A stretch of 64,000 bases of DNA from AV69 sp963742315. GTDB taxonomy: Bacteria > Verrucomicrobiota > Verrucomicrobiia > Chthoniobacterales > UBA10450. Positions 34,376-43,363 of this stretch are shown here, piece by piece. The stretch spans positions 62,001 through 126,000 of the forward strand of contig CAVULE010000009.1 of assembly GCA_963742315.1 (NCBI GenBank), read 5' to 3'. How positions within the stretch are numbered: position 1 is the stretch's first letter; each line of letters begins with the position of its first letter. A program made the position numbers and the translations under genes. The notes beneath the pieces are model-generated. The model ran no database searches, had not been told where the DNA came from, and saw only the letters and a program-made list of their open reading frames with translations.

Positions 34376-34709
34376 TTAATTGCGAACATTTTGTCGTCTG
34401 TTCCGGGCGCGATATCAGAGAGAAATAGGTGGTTCATCGACGTCCAAGGGACTATGGATGCCAAGACCTGGCCGGTTGAGGACGTGATCAGAGCGCGGAG
34501 CAGGGAGCAAGGGAGCGAGGGGTCAAGAAGAGGATTAGGAATAGGAATAGGAACAGGAGGGAGACAGGATAAAGGGCAGGCTGCCGCCCGTGGTCAGTTC
34601 GCTCTTTTCGACAAAGGCCGCGCACTGGCGGCGATGGTATCAGAGGCCCGGAGCTGGGAGCAAGGGGCAAGGAGCGGACGGCGCGGACGGCGCGACAGCG
34701 CCGCGTTGT

Positions 34710-34738
34710 CCGCGTAAAAGGCTGCGCCTCACGCGGCG
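34710..34738. repeat. 29-base hairpin repeat, copy 1
   Basis: CCGCGTAAAAGGCTGCGCCT followed by CACGCGGCG. The ends are complementary (CCGCGT/ACGCGG; AGGC/GCCT). It recurs with one substitution at 35043. Confidence 0.8.
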
Positions 34739-35042
34739 AGGGAGCGAGCATGAGCACGAGCATGAAGAGGGAAATGAAGAGGAAAAGGGAACGTCGAACG
34801 CGAATACTGAACGGCGAAGCAAGCTTCGAGTTATTGGTTATCAGTTATCGGTGCAGGCGAGCCGCCTCCGCCCAAGGCTACGGACGCGCCAGGCACGCCT
34901 GCCTCTACAGGCACCCAGCTATCATCGATCGGTAGAATTCCAACAGGAAGGGGAATTGAATGGTTAGAGATCCTACGACTTCGCTCCCGCCTTCGCCTCA
35001 GCTACGGCGGGGCAAGCAGGATGACAAGAAAGGAGAATCGAG

Positions 35043-35071
35043 CCGCGTAAAAGGCTCCGCCTCACGCGGCG
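35043..35071. repeat. 29-base hairpin repeat, copy 2
   Basis: CCGCGTAAAAGGCTCCGCCT followed by CACGCGGCG; one base different from the copy at 34710. Confidence 0.8.
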
Positions 35072-35299
35072 GGGCATGAGCGGACCCTGCGAAGCGCGGC
35101 GTTATCTGTTCTCTGTTATCTGTTAACTGTTATCTATTCTTAGTTTGTTGGAGGATGCAGGCGACACGCCTGCCTCTTCAGATTTCAGATCAAACCTCGA
35201 ACTAAGGCGCTTGGACAAGCGCCTCTACAACTCTAATTTGTCCAGAATTCGCCGGACCCGGTTTCGTCGCCGCGGCGATCTACGGCGCGACAAGGAGGA

Positions 35300-36106
35300 T
35301 TATTCTACTATTCGAATAGTCCAAAAATCTGCTGATAAATCAAGATCCGTCAGGTAGGCAAAAGGGATGGTGAAGTAGCCGCGCATACCCCAGCTTGTTC
35401 CCCAACTATTCCGGCAAACGAACCAGCGGCGCTTGAGATCGTAGCCGACAGCGCAGACGGCGTGACCACCGAGGACGTGCTCGCCTGAGGCAGGCATTGG
35501 AACATGGCCGGTGCGGGCTACCGTGTTAGTTTCGAAGCTTTCGTAAACAGTGAAGCCAAAGACGAAAGGATAACCCGAGGCCAGGCAGCCTTGCATTTGT
35601 GAGAGCGATTGAACCAATCGTTGATAGCTCACGGCGGTATGCTTCGCCCCTTCCGCGTAGCAGGCAGCGGAGGGTTTGGTTTTGAACCTGGCAATAAGAT
35701 ACGGCCACATTGGCTCGGGACAGACACCTTGTTTGGCCACGGTCTTGATCCCGTCGCGGAGCATGGCGCCGGCGTCGGTGTTGACGGTACCTTCGATGAC
35801 GCGCTCGTTGTAATAGATGAAGAGACGCGATGGGATGAAGATCTGCGGGAGCTTCTCTTTCATCTGGTCGAACTCGATGGCGCCGCCAATGGCATTGGAG
35901 GTGCAACTTCCCAACTGGCCCTGATCGTAAACGGGCGGGCATTGTTTGCGCAGATCGATCCTGGCCGGTAAGGCGCGGAGAAAGGCCGGCGGCGCGGCGT
36001 AAAGATAATCGCGCTGGTCGGGGATATCGGGGATCCAGCCGTAGCGTTTGATTTTTCTGGTCCGAGCCGGACTGGCGGATGGGGAAGGGCGGCGTTTTTT
36101 CGGCAT
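35300..36106 (-). CDS. Papain-family (C1) cysteine peptidase
   Basis: A 268-residue protein. The catalytic Cys is in DQGQLGSCTSNAIGGAIEFD near residue 68, preceded by the oxyanion Gln. The His is in GEHVLGGHAVCAVGYD and the Asn in CRNSWGTSWGMRGYFTIPFA. All three residues of the triad, in order, match the bacterial C1A group related to xylellain. There is no signal peptide and no long inhibitory propeptide, only a basic ~35-residue N terminus with RYGWIPDIPDQRDYLYA, a short pro-segment often seen in this group. The start at 36106 is a clean ATG. No operon partners. Confidence 0.93.
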   Translation of the reverse strand: MPKKRRPSPSASPARTRKIKRYGWIPDIPDQRDYLYAAPPAFLRALPARIDLRKQCPPVYDQGQLGSCTSNAIGGAIEFDQMKEKLPQIFIPSRLFIYYNERVIEGTVNTDAGAMLRDGIKTVAKQGVCPEPMWPYLIARFKTKPSAACYAEGAKHTAVSYQRLVQSLSQMQGCLASGYPFVFGFTVYESFETNTVARTGHVPMPASGEHVLGGHAVCAVGYDLKRRWFVCRNSWGTSWGMRGYFTIPFAYLTDLDLSADFWTIRIVE

Positions 36107-36577
36107 GAGGGGACGTTATGTAAAAGCTGAAACACTGAAAGGCTAACGTTGAGCAGGGAGGAGGGAGAAATCAGAGGACGGAGGTCAGAGGTCAGGGGCA
36201 TGCGCTGATGTTTTTTCAAAATTTTAAGGCGAATTTTATTGCGGCTCGCGAAATTGTGATTGAGTTCGTTTTCTGATTGTGCGAGAACGGATTTGTTCCT
36301 GGGTCGGTTACGCGCCCCACCGGACGGATTCAATAATCCGCCTGACACGCGGCCGGCCCGGTGAACGTTTTTTTGTCCGATGCCGGACTGGCGATTGCGC
36401 GATTATTCAGTCGCAGGGTGGCGCCGGGTGGATCGAGCAGTCGTGCCAGTCCGGCTCGGACCTCGATGCCAACGCAAGGCGGCGAAAGCCGCATTATTAT
36501 TAGCCTCCATTAACCGCCGATTGGCGGAAGTGCAGGCGACACGCCTGCCTCTACAGGAGCAAGGGTCGAAAGTATTG
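36107..36577. other. Gene-free interval with repeats
   Basis: About 470 bases without a supported gene. It includes a CAGGCGACACGCCTG palindrome near 36532 and several CCAGTCCGGCTCGGACC-like pieces shared with other intergenic regions. The first ~150 bases left of the peptidase start may hold its promoter. Confidence 0.5.
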
Positions 36578-38920
36578 TTAGGTGGGCGACGTAGAACTTG
36601 CCTCGCGACCGCCGAGTAGCCGATGGATGGCATGCCGCAAGCGCTCCCAATCGACCGGCTTGGTGAAGTGCGCCGCGAAGCCCGCCGCTTTGGCCGCGGC
36701 GACGTCACTCTCCGATCCGAAACCGCTAAGAGCAATTCCACGCAACTGACCGGAATCACCCAGTTCCCCCATCAAATCCAGGCCACTGCCATCAGGTAAA
36801 CCGAGATCGCTGATCACCAGTTGAAAATGGCGTTTCGCCGCCAGATCGCGCGCGCTGGCGAGAGTCGATGCGTACCCGACCTGATACCCCGCATTTTCCA
36901 GCATCCGGCGCAAGGCCCGCGCGGTATCCTCATGATCTTCCACCAGCAAGATTTCCGCGCGGTCCCTGGCGCTACCGTCGCCATCAAGCGGATAAGCCGG
37001 GCCTTCGAGTAACGACGTTTCCATCGCTTTCAGTTTGATGGTGAAAGTGGCGCCCGTGCCTTGGCCTCCGCTTTGCACCGAAATTTTGCCGCCATGTAAA
37101 TCGATAACGCGCTTGGAAATGGCGAGGCCGAGACCGAGTCCGCCGTAGCGATTGGTCATGCCCTTTCCACCTTGTTCGAAGGCGTCGAAGATGCGCGGCT
37201 GCAATTCGGAATTAATCCCGATCCCGGTATCGGTGAAATCGATAATGATGTAGTGCTCGGCGTCGTTGCGCGTGCTGATGCTGACCTGGCCGCGAGCGGG
37301 AGTGAATTTGACCGCATTCTTAATGATGTTCCAAAAAACCTGCTGCAATCGGGCGGCATCGGCCCAGCAATGATGTTCCTTGGCCGCGAGATCTTGCTGA
37401 ATATTTATCTGCTTCTCGTTTAAATCGCTGGCCGAAACGCCGAGCGCGTAACTAAGCGATGCGTGCACATCGATGGCATCGTTGCGCAGCTCGAGTTTGC
37501 CATGGGCGATGCGGGTGAGATCGAGGAGGTCGTCGATGAGGAGCGCTTCGAGCTCGATGTTGCGCCGGAGCACATCCAGATCCCGCCGCGCGCTATCTGG
37601 AATGTCATGATTACGCTGAAGCGAAGCAATGGTCATGAGGACGGGCGTAAGCGGGGTGCGCAATTCGTGGGAGAGCATGGCGAGGAACTGGTCCTTGGCG
37701 CGGTTCGCCTCCTCCGCATCTTGTTTCGCTTTTTTTAGTGCGTCCTCCGCGTGTTTGCGTTCTGTGATTTCGAGAATGGTGCCGAGGAATCGCGCCGGCC
37801 GGCCGGCGTCGTCGAGCAGAACACGTCCCTTTTCCGCCAGCCAACGTTCTCGTGAATTAACAACGTCGCGGGCACGATACTGGATTTCGTAGTGGCCACT
37901 ACTGCCCGGACTTAAAACCTCGCGCATCGTCTCGTGAATGATATGGCGGTCATCCGGATGAATGGCGTTGAGGTAGGTGAGGTAATCTGGCTTGGTGCCG
38001 GCAGGCAGACCGAATAAATCATTGCAACGGTCGGACCAACGAATCACGCCGACGGCGGGGTAATAATCGAAGGTGCCAACGTCGGCCGCTTGCAAGGCGA
38101 GACGGATTCGTTCTTCCGCAACGTAAAGGCGCTGCTCATTTTCCCGCAACCGTCTTTGCTGCTCCATCATTTCGCTGATATCGGCGCGATAAATCGTGAG
38201 ACCATCGCTACTGGGATAAATGCGCGTATCGACCCAGCGTCCCCACGGTTTGTAAAAGACTTCGAACTGATCAGATTGCTGCGTTTCCACGGCGCGATGA
38301 CAGCGCTGATAGAATTCGGTACCGACCGCTTCGGGAAAAATTTCCCAAATCACATGGCCGATCAGTTCCTCTCTCTGCTTTCCCGTCAATTCGAGGACGC
38401 GCTTGTTCACGTAAGTGTAGCGCCAATCGCGATCGAGGACGGAAAAAGCATCGCTGATGCTGGCGAGGGCGGCTTCGCGTTGTTCGAGCAAATCGCGGAT
38501 GGCGTGTAGCGCTGCGCGTTGGTGCCGGCGTCTTCGCGCCGCCGCTCGCAAGGTGGTCACCAGTGCGACTATTCGGAACGGAGGTGGAAGGACAAGCACG
38601 TTGGCATCGCCAAGGATTTCAAGCGCACACTGCCTCGCCTTCTTTGCGCCGCTCCCGGCCTTTGCCAAAAGAATGACCGGCACGTCCGACCAGGGCGATT
38701 GCGTGGCGAGAGCCTTGGCCAAGATTTTCGTTTTCGATGAGACCAGCGTTGCTTGCGCAAGAACAATGGCGTCGGTGGAGCGATCAAAGCGCTTGATCAG
38801 CTCAGCGAAATTCTTGCAGGCCCGCACGCGGAAGCCCTGCTTCGCCAGCGTCGACCTTAAACCCTTGCCGCTCGGCACAGCGACTAAAACTGTGCCCGCG
38901 GTTTCACCCGGCTTTTCCAT
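36578..38920 (-). CDS. Hybrid sensor histidine kinase with two PAS domains and a C-terminal receiver
   Basis: A 780-residue, apparently cytoplasmic kinase without membrane helices. Residues 10-125 look like a receiver-type fold without the acceptor Asp pattern. PAS 1 spans about 150-250 (AFSVLDRDWRYTYVNKRVLE) and PAS 2 with PAC about 265-390 (FLGTILEITERKHAEDA). HisKA has the phospho-acceptor His418 in AMLSHELRTPLTP. HATPase_c has the N box NIIKNAVKFTPA, DTGIGI near 564 and GGLGLGLAIS near 593. The C-terminal receiver has EILLVEDHEDTAR and acceptor Asp705 in VISDLGLPDGSG, with Lys754 in HFTKPVDW. No output regulator is adjacent. Confidence 0.93.
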   Translation of the reverse strand: MEKPGETAGTVLVAVPSGKGLRSTLAKQGFRVRACKNFAELIKRFDRSTDAIVLAQATLVSSKTKILAKALATQSPWSDVPVILLAKAGSGAKKARQCALEILGDANVLVLPPPFRIVALVTTLRAAARRRRHQRAALHAIRDLLEQREAALASISDAFSVLDRDWRYTYVNKRVLELTGKQREELIGHVIWEIFPEAVGTEFYQRCHRAVETQQSDQFEVFYKPWGRWVDTRIYPSSDGLTIYRADISEMMEQQRRLRENEQRLYVAEERIRLALQAADVGTFDYYPAVGVIRWSDRCNDLFGLPAGTKPDYLTYLNAIHPDDRHIIHETMREVLSPGSSGHYEIQYRARDVVNSRERWLAEKGRVLLDDAGRPARFLGTILEITERKHAEDALKKAKQDAEEANRAKDQFLAMLSHELRTPLTPVLMTIASLQRNHDIPDSARRDLDVLRRNIELEALLIDDLLDLTRIAHGKLELRNDAIDVHASLSYALGVSASDLNEKQINIQQDLAAKEHHCWADAARLQQVFWNIIKNAVKFTPARGQVSISTRNDAEHYIIIDFTDTGIGINSELQPRIFDAFEQGGKGMTNRYGGLGLGLAISKRVIDLHGGKISVQSGGQGTGATFTIKLKAMETSLLEGPAYPLDGDGSARDRAEILLVEDHEDTARALRRMLENAGYQVGYASTLASARDLAAKRHFQLVISDLGLPDGSGLDLMGELGDSGQLRGIALSGFGSESDVAAAKAAGFAAHFTKPVDWERLRHAIHRLLGGREASSTSPT

Positions 38921-38983
38921 TTGCGATCAACGCACAACTTACTTCACAGCGGATAATTAGCGAGCGGGACCTGTGATTTGGAT

Positions 38984-39055
38984 TGGGGAGCGCACGCGCC
39001 CTCGCCATCGTGAACTTGGTTCTGCCGGAGAGCACGCGAGGCGCGTGCGCTCCCC
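38984..39055. repeat. Palindromic repeat (GGGGAGCGCACGCG family)
   Basis: Left arm 38984-39005 and right arm 39036-39055 are inverted copies differing by a single base gap, with a 30-base loop. The core GGGGAGCGCACGCG resembles the arms of the element between nuoK and nuoJ (59803-59932). Confidence 0.8.
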
Positions 39056-39180
39056 AGATTGAATCGCACTTTTTGGCGGTGGACGCGCGGAAGCGCATCC
39101 CTCCAAAACAGAATGCGGCCGACACGGCTGCCGCTACAGATTAAAATTTTCGCGGGGCCGATTGCCTGTGCAACGTTTCG

Positions 39181-40236
39181 ATGCTGTTATCGCGCATGAA
39201 GGAACGAACGCCGGCCGAGCTTGGCTACCGAATGCCAGCCGAATGGGAGCGGCACGAAGCCACATGGCTCTCCTGGCCGCGGCGGGAGGGAATTAGCTTC
39301 CCCGGATCATTCGATCGGGTGTTGCCGGCGTTGCGCGCGATGGTCGCAGCGCTGATCGAATCCGAACGCGTTTGCATTAACGTTTGTAACGGCGCGCACG
39401 AAGCGGAAGCGATAGAAGTGCTGCGCGATCTTGATCCTGCGCGCATCACTTTTCAGCGCATTCCCACTAACGAACCATGGTGCCGTGATCACGGCCCGAT
39501 TTTTCTAACGAGAAATAAGCAACCTCGTCTTGCCATCGTGGATTGGGATTACAATGCCTGGGGCGGGAAATATCCGCCCTGCGACCTCGATGAAGTTGTT
39601 CCGACCCGTATCGGCGAAATTCTGGATGTTCCGGTTTTTTATCCGCGCATGATTTTGGAAGGCGGCTCGATTGAAGTAAACGGCGCGGGCGCACTGCTCA
39701 CGAGTGAATCGTGCCTCCTCAACGAAAATCGTAATCCGAATTTGAAGCGCGATGAGATCGAACAACGACTGCGCAATTATCTGGGGGTGCGGGAGGTTCT
39801 CTGGCTGGGCCGAGGCATCGAAGGCGACGACACCGATGGTCACATCGATGATCTGGCGCGTTTTGTTCGCGAGCGCGTCGTCGTAACGGTGGTGGAGGAA
39901 AGGCACGATAATCCGAACTATCAGGCGTTGCAGGAAAACCTTGCGCGCTTGCGTTCGATGAAAATCGGGGGCGATCCGCTGGAAGTTTTCGAGCTGCCGA
40001 TGCCGAGGAGAATTGTGCGCGAGGATTTGGTTCTTCCAGCGAGCTACGCCAATTTCTACATCGCTAACAATTGCGTTTTGCTGCCAATGTTCGCCGATCC
40101 GATGGACGAACCGGCGCGCGAAACGCTGCAAAAATTATTTCCGGATCGCAAAGTGGTCGGAATCGATTGCCGCGAATTAATCTGGGGCCTGGGTACGTTT
40201 CATTGCCTGACCCAGCAGCAGCCGGCAGTCATATAA
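39181..40236 (+). CDS. aguA: Agmatine deiminase
   Basis: Converts agmatine to N-carbamoylputrescine and ammonia in polyamine synthesis. The 351-residue guanidino-group-modifying enzyme has AEWERHEATWLSWPRR near the N terminus and the substrate-binding NEPWCRDHGPIFL. It also has MILEGGSIEVNGAGALLTSE, GIEGDDTDGHIDDLARF with the active-site His, and the catalytic Cys near the end in GLGTFHCLTQQQPA. Length and motifs match the family. No N-carbamoylputrescine amidase (aguB) gene is adjacent; it may lie elsewhere. Confidence 0.95.
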   Translation: MLLSRMKERTPAELGYRMPAEWERHEATWLSWPRREGISFPGSFDRVLPALRAMVAALIESERVCINVCNGAHEAEAIEVLRDLDPARITFQRIPTNEPWCRDHGPIFLTRNKQPRLAIVDWDYNAWGGKYPPCDLDEVVPTRIGEILDVPVFYPRMILEGGSIEVNGAGALLTSESCLLNENRNPNLKRDEIEQRLRNYLGVREVLWLGRGIEGDDTDGHIDDLARFVRERVVVTVVEERHDNPNYQALQENLARLRSMKIGGDPLEVFELPMPRRIVREDLVLPASYANFYIANNCVLLPMFADPMDEPARETLQKLFPDRKVVGIDCRELIWGLGTFHCLTQQQPAVI

Positions 40237-40368
40237 AAGAAAACGCCCAACGCTCAACGGTCCAGCGCCCAACGTTGAACGAGATAAAGCGGCGCTGGGC
40301 GGTCAATATATCCTCAGACCGTGGATGCTAGGGCGAGTCGGTGTCTTAACTCGAGTGTGTGGTAGCAA

Positions 40369-40550
40369 TTTTGTCATCCCGAGCGCAAGCGAGGGACCTC
40401 ACTTTGGTTCGGAAATCACACAAGCCAGGAATGACCTCGGCCAATTGGGAGATTCTCACGCGAACCAGGCTCTGAACGGGCGAGGAATCTCATGAAAATC
40501 CGGAGGCCGCTACATCGGCGAGGTCCCGTGCTCCGCTCGGGATGACAAAA
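40369..40550. repeat. Repeat with terminal inverted arms (GTCATCCCGAGCG family), long form
   Basis: Left arm 40369-40400 (TTTTGTCATCCCGAGCGC...) and right arm 40520-40550 are inverted with few mismatches, enclosing about 120 bases that carry no gene. The same arms in shorter form occur at 41036-41119 and 44567-44653. The compact structure with no coding capacity is MITE- or BIME-like. Confidence 0.8.
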
Positions 40551-40634
40551 GCGGCAGAGGGCCTCCCGCACTCCAAAAGCTGGCGCCCCGAAATTCGCGA
40601 AGCGTCTTGGACGTGCGCCAGCCAGCTGGTGCTT

Positions 40635-40931
40635 TCAGTCATCCGCGATCGCCCCTGGTTTGTAACCGCTGGCCAAGATCGCGTCGTGCAGATCAGGCGG
40701 GTGGGTTTTTCGGGCATCAAAGGTTACGATCACTCGCTCACGCCTTGTATTTACCCGGACGTCGCACACTCCTGGGATGCGCATGAGCGGTTCTCGCAAT
40801 TTGCGGACGCATTCATCGCAATCTTCGCCTTCTGTCGCGATCGCGATTCGCTCCAGCACCGGTTCATCTGGGCTGTGCGAATAATGCGGGTCGGCCGGAT
40901 CGAGATGCTGCGGATTGAGTGGTTGGACCAT
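40635..40931 (-). CDS. Small heavy-metal-associated (HMA-like) domain protein
   Basis: A 98-residue protein. The second half has the beta-alpha-beta-beta-alpha-beta order of HMA domains: ERIAIATEGEDCDECVRKLR with a CxxC (CDEC) at the start of the first helix, then IPGVCDVRVNTRRERVIVTF and a last helix LHDAILASGYKP. It could be a copper chaperone or metal sensor. The spacing is near that of CopZ, but the preceding ~25 residues are polar and unrelated. No P-type ATPase lies nearby. The alternative is a chance frame, considered less likely given the good domain match. Confidence 0.6.
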   Translation of the reverse strand: MVQPLNPQHLDPADPHYSHSPDEPVLERIAIATEGEDCDECVRKLREPLMRIPGVCDVRVNTRRERVIVTFDARKTHPPDLHDAILASGYKPGAIADD

Positions 40932-41035
40932 CCGTCAATTTACGCGTCGGGAGGCGCCGCGCCAGTGTCCGTCTTAAAGTAGCTAGTGCGGCAAAGCCGC
41001 CGCCACAATGCAGATTTGTCTGGGCGAACACTCTC

Positions 41036-41119
41036 TTGTCATTCCGAGCGCAGTCGAGGAATCTCTAATTTTTTGCCGACGCACAGTAAGAGATGTCTCG
41101 ACTTCGCTCGACATGACAA
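41036..41119. repeat. Palindromic repeat (GTCATCCCGAGCG family), short form
   Basis: 31-base arms 41036-41066 and 41089-41119 are inverted with 26 of 31 positions matching and a 22-base loop. Arm start TTGTCATTCCGAGCGCAGTC. Confidence 0.85.
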
Positions 41120-41154
41120 AAGAGGCGGATAGAGTGCGCGGAAGTGGTCGTCGC

Positions 41155-41829
41155 TTATTTGGACGCGGCCTCCCGCGCGATCGGTTCAAGCACGCGCCAG
41201 ACATTTTCCACCAGAATTTTATGTCCGGGGGCATTCGGATGAATGCCATCGGGTAGGTTCAGTTTGGGATCGCCGACAACGCCTTCGAGCAAATTCGGCA
41301 CCAGCGCAGCGTGATTTTTTGCGGCCAGTTCACCAAACATTTTTACAAACGCGGCCGCATATTCACTGTCTGGTGCTGCGATCGGAAACTGAATCCCCAC
41401 AATTACGATCGACGTATTCGGATTGCGCGCCTTCACCTGATCGATAATCGACTGCAAATTTGCGCTGGTCTGATCGAGCGGAATGCCGTTGAAGGCATCG
41501 TTGATCCCAAGCTCGAGGATAAAAATATCGATGGGATGCTCGAGGTGCGGTGGAAGACGGCGCAGCCCGCCCTCCGTGGTGCCTCCGCTGGCACTGGCAT
41601 TGATCACCCGAAAATTTGGACCGATCGGGCGCAATTCCTCGACTAGCAGCATTGGCCAGGCTTGCCGCGGAGTGATGGCAACGCCTTCTGATAAACTATC
41701 GCCAAAGACAACGATGGTTTTCATTTGCGACGGACCGGTCGCTCGCGCGCAGCCGGGTTGAGCGCAAAACAGTGAAAACAGCACCAGAACCAGGGCGCCA
41801 CTTCGCCATTGCCTCGGTCGTTTCCGCAT
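41155..41829 (-). CDS. SGNH/GDSL-family esterase (TesA-like), exported
   Basis: The ATG at 41829 gives 224 residues (a GTG at 41847 would add six). The N-terminal hydrophobic segment SGALVLVLFSLFCAQPGCA is a signal peptide, possibly of lipoprotein type. Block I is VVFGDSLSEGVAITPRQAWP with the catalytic Ser; block II Gly is in SASGGTTEGGLRR; block III is LELGINDAFNGIPL with Asn; block V is LPDGIHPNAPGHKILVENVW with Asp and His. This matches TesA/arylesterase lysophospholipases. It is divergent from gap. Confidence 0.93.
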   Translation of the reverse strand: MRKRPRQWRSGALVLVLFSLFCAQPGCARATGPSQMKTIVVFGDSLSEGVAITPRQAWPMLLVEELRPIGPNFRVINASASGGTTEGGLRRLPPHLEHPIDIFILELGINDAFNGIPLDQTSANLQSIIDQVKARNPNTSIVIVGIQFPIAAPDSEYAAAFVKMFGELAAKNHAALVPNLLEGVVGDPKLNLPDGIHPNAPGHKILVENVWRVLEPIAREAASK

Positions 41830-41894
41830 TCTATTTTCTGCGCTCACTCGATTCCGACATTCTCGGAAATCGTGAACCCTGAAAATACTTTATT

Positions 41895-42893
41895 ATGGCA
41901 AACTACGGCATAAACGGCTTCGGGCGCATCGGACGCAACGTTCTTCGCGCCATGTCACAAAGCGACGTCAAACGCGTCCGTGCAATCAATGACCTGACCG
42001 ACACCCACACGCTCGCGCATTTGCTGAAATGGGATTCGGTCCATGGGAAATTCGATGGCGAGATCAGTTACGATGAGCAGAACATTATCGTGCGCGGTCA
42101 CAAGATTCGGATTCTCAAGGAACGCGACCCGGCGAATTTGCCCTGGAAAGAGTTGGGTGTTGAAGTCGTGCTGGAATCGACCGGATTTTTTACCAGCCGG
42201 GACAAGGCGGAATTGCATATCAAAGCAGGCGCCAAACGCGTGCTCATCAGCGCGCCGGCCAAAAATCCCGATGCTACCATCTGCATCGGGATCAACGACG
42301 ACATTTACGACCCGGCGAAAGACACGATCGTTTCCAATGCCAGCTGCACGACGAACTGTCTTGCACCCCTGGCGAAGGTCCTGCACCAGAAATTCGGGGT
42401 GCAGCATGGGTTCATGAGCACGATCCACAGTTATACTAACGACCAGCGCATTCTCGATTTTCCACACGAAGATTTACGACGCGCCCGTGCCGCTGCCATT
42501 AACATTATTCCGTCGAGCACGGGCGCGGCGAAGGCGATCGGTGAAGTGATTCCAGAATTGAAAGGGAAACTAAACGGCGGCGCCTTTCGTATTCCGACGC
42601 CGGACGGTTCGGTGACTGATTTCACGGCCGTGCTGGAGAAGGATGCGACGGTGGATTCAATCAACGCGGCATTTAAAGAAGCGGCATCTGACAAGAGCTA
42701 CAAAGGCGTGCTCGAATACAGCGATGAACCATTGGTCTCACAAGATATCGTGGGCAACCCGCATTCTTGCATCTTCGACAGCAAACTTACGCTGACGCTC
42801 GGCAACCGCTTCGTGAAGGTGGTCGGCTGGTACGACAACGAATGGGGTTACAGCAATCGTTGCGTGGAGTTGCTCCAGATGCTGGGGGGATAG
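41895..42893 (+). CDS. gap: Glyceraldehyde-3-phosphate dehydrogenase
   Basis: NAD-dependent glycolytic enzyme of 332 residues. The nucleotide-binding start is YGINGFGRIGRNVLRAM. The active-site Cys is in VSNASCTTNCLAPL and the catalytic His in STIHSYTNDQRILDF. PSSTGAAKAIGEVIPELKG and WYDNEWGYSNRCVELL follow. First gene of a glycolytic cluster gap, pgk, tpiA on the plus strand, interrupted after gap by a four-helix-bundle gene. The Asp (INDLTDTHT) after the second strand favours NAD over NADP. Confidence 0.97.
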   Translation: MANYGINGFGRIGRNVLRAMSQSDVKRVRAINDLTDTHTLAHLLKWDSVHGKFDGEISYDEQNIIVRGHKIRILKERDPANLPWKELGVEVVLESTGFFTSRDKAELHIKAGAKRVLISAPAKNPDATICIGINDDIYDPAKDTIVSNASCTTNCLAPLAKVLHQKFGVQHGFMSTIHSYTNDQRILDFPHEDLRRARAAAINIIPSSTGAAKAIGEVIPELKGKLNGGAFRIPTPDGSVTDFTAVLEKDATVDSINAAFKEAASDKSYKGVLEYSDEPLVSQDIVGNPHSCIFDSKLTLTLGNRFVKVVGWYDNEWGYSNRCVELLQMLGG

Positions 42894-42910
42894 CAACTCT
42901 TGCTCATGTT

Positions 42911-43349
42911 CCTGCTCATACTCATGATCGAGCTATGAAGACGTACTTCGATCATGAACGCCTTGATGTATATCAGGAGGCAATCGCCTTTTGCGGCTGG
43001 GCTGGGGATCTCCTGAGTGAGGTTTCCGTAAAGGCCTCAGCAAAGGACCAGCTCGACCGCGCGTCGACAAGCATCCCACTCAATATTGCGGAGGGTAACG
43101 GCAAATTTTTTAATGCCGATCGCGCAAGATTTTTAGAGATCGCGGGTGGTTCGGCGCTGGAGTACGCGCCATGTATTGACGTGCTGGCGGTGCGTAGGCT
43201 CATTGCCGCCGAGCGAATTATCCCGGCGAAAGAGCAACTTGTTCGCGTTGTTAAGATGCTCATTGGAATGCTCAAAAGGTTTTCCAGACGCGCAGATTTG
43301 TTGGGTGAGGAAATCGGAATCTATGGTTCCGATCATGAGCATGAGCACG
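42911..43349. repeat. Inverted repeat flanking the S23 four-helix gene
   Basis: CCTGCTCATACTCATGATCG (42911-42930) and its near-exact inverse CGATCATGAGCATGAGCACG (43330-43349, 18 of 20 match) bracket the S23-type gene. A related GAGCATGAGCACGAGCATGA lies in the repeat interval at 34744-34763. This arrangement suggests the gene arrived as a unit with its flanks. Confidence 0.65.
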
Positions 43350-43363
43350 AGGAAAACCCATGA
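42935..43363 (+). CDS. Four-helix-bundle protein of the S23 / 23S-rRNA-intervening-sequence family
   Basis: The ATG at 42935 gives 142 residues. HERLDVYQEAIAFCGWAGDL, DQLDRASTSIPLNIAEGNGK, and ADRARFLEIAGGSALEYAPC are the recognisable helices of the S23 family, first found in rRNA intervening sequences. It is related to the accessory protein Avd of diversity-generating retroelements. Its cellular role is unknown. It sits between gap and pgk, overlapping the pgk start by four bases (ATGA), and is bracketed by a 20-base inverted repeat. The C terminus ends in a His/Glu-rich tail (DHEHEHEEN) encoded by the repeat itself. Confidence 0.85.
   Translation: MKTYFDHERLDVYQEAIAFCGWAGDLLSEVSVKASAKDQLDRASTSIPLNIAEGNGKFFNADRARFLEIAGGSALEYAPCIDVLAVRRLIAAERIIPAKEQLVRVVKMLIGMLKRFSRRADLLGEEIGIYGSDHEHEHEENP

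Larger units (their letters stand above)
34353..35299. other. Gene-poor, repeat-filled interval
   Basis: No credible gene in about 950 bases, although several open frames exist by chance. It contains a G/A-rich run with repeated GGAATAG units (34533-34559) and two copies of a 29-base hairpin (34710-34738 and 35043-35071). It also has GAGCATGAGCACGAGCATGA (34744-34763), a TCTGTTATCTGTTAACTGTT run near 35110, and two AGGCGACACGCCT-type repeats. It looks like accumulated intergenic repeat debris next to the cassette array. Confidence 0.6.

Noticed and set aside
34391..34967. Plus-strand open frames to the right of the cassette array, examined as a possible integron integrase
   Set aside because: The translation is low-complexity and Arg/Gly-rich, with no tyrosine-recombinase motifs; encoded by repeats.
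42935..43363. Diversity-generating retroelement around the S23/Avd-like gene
   Set aside because: No reverse transcriptase gene and no template/variable repeat pair nearby; S23 proteins occur alone in many genomes.
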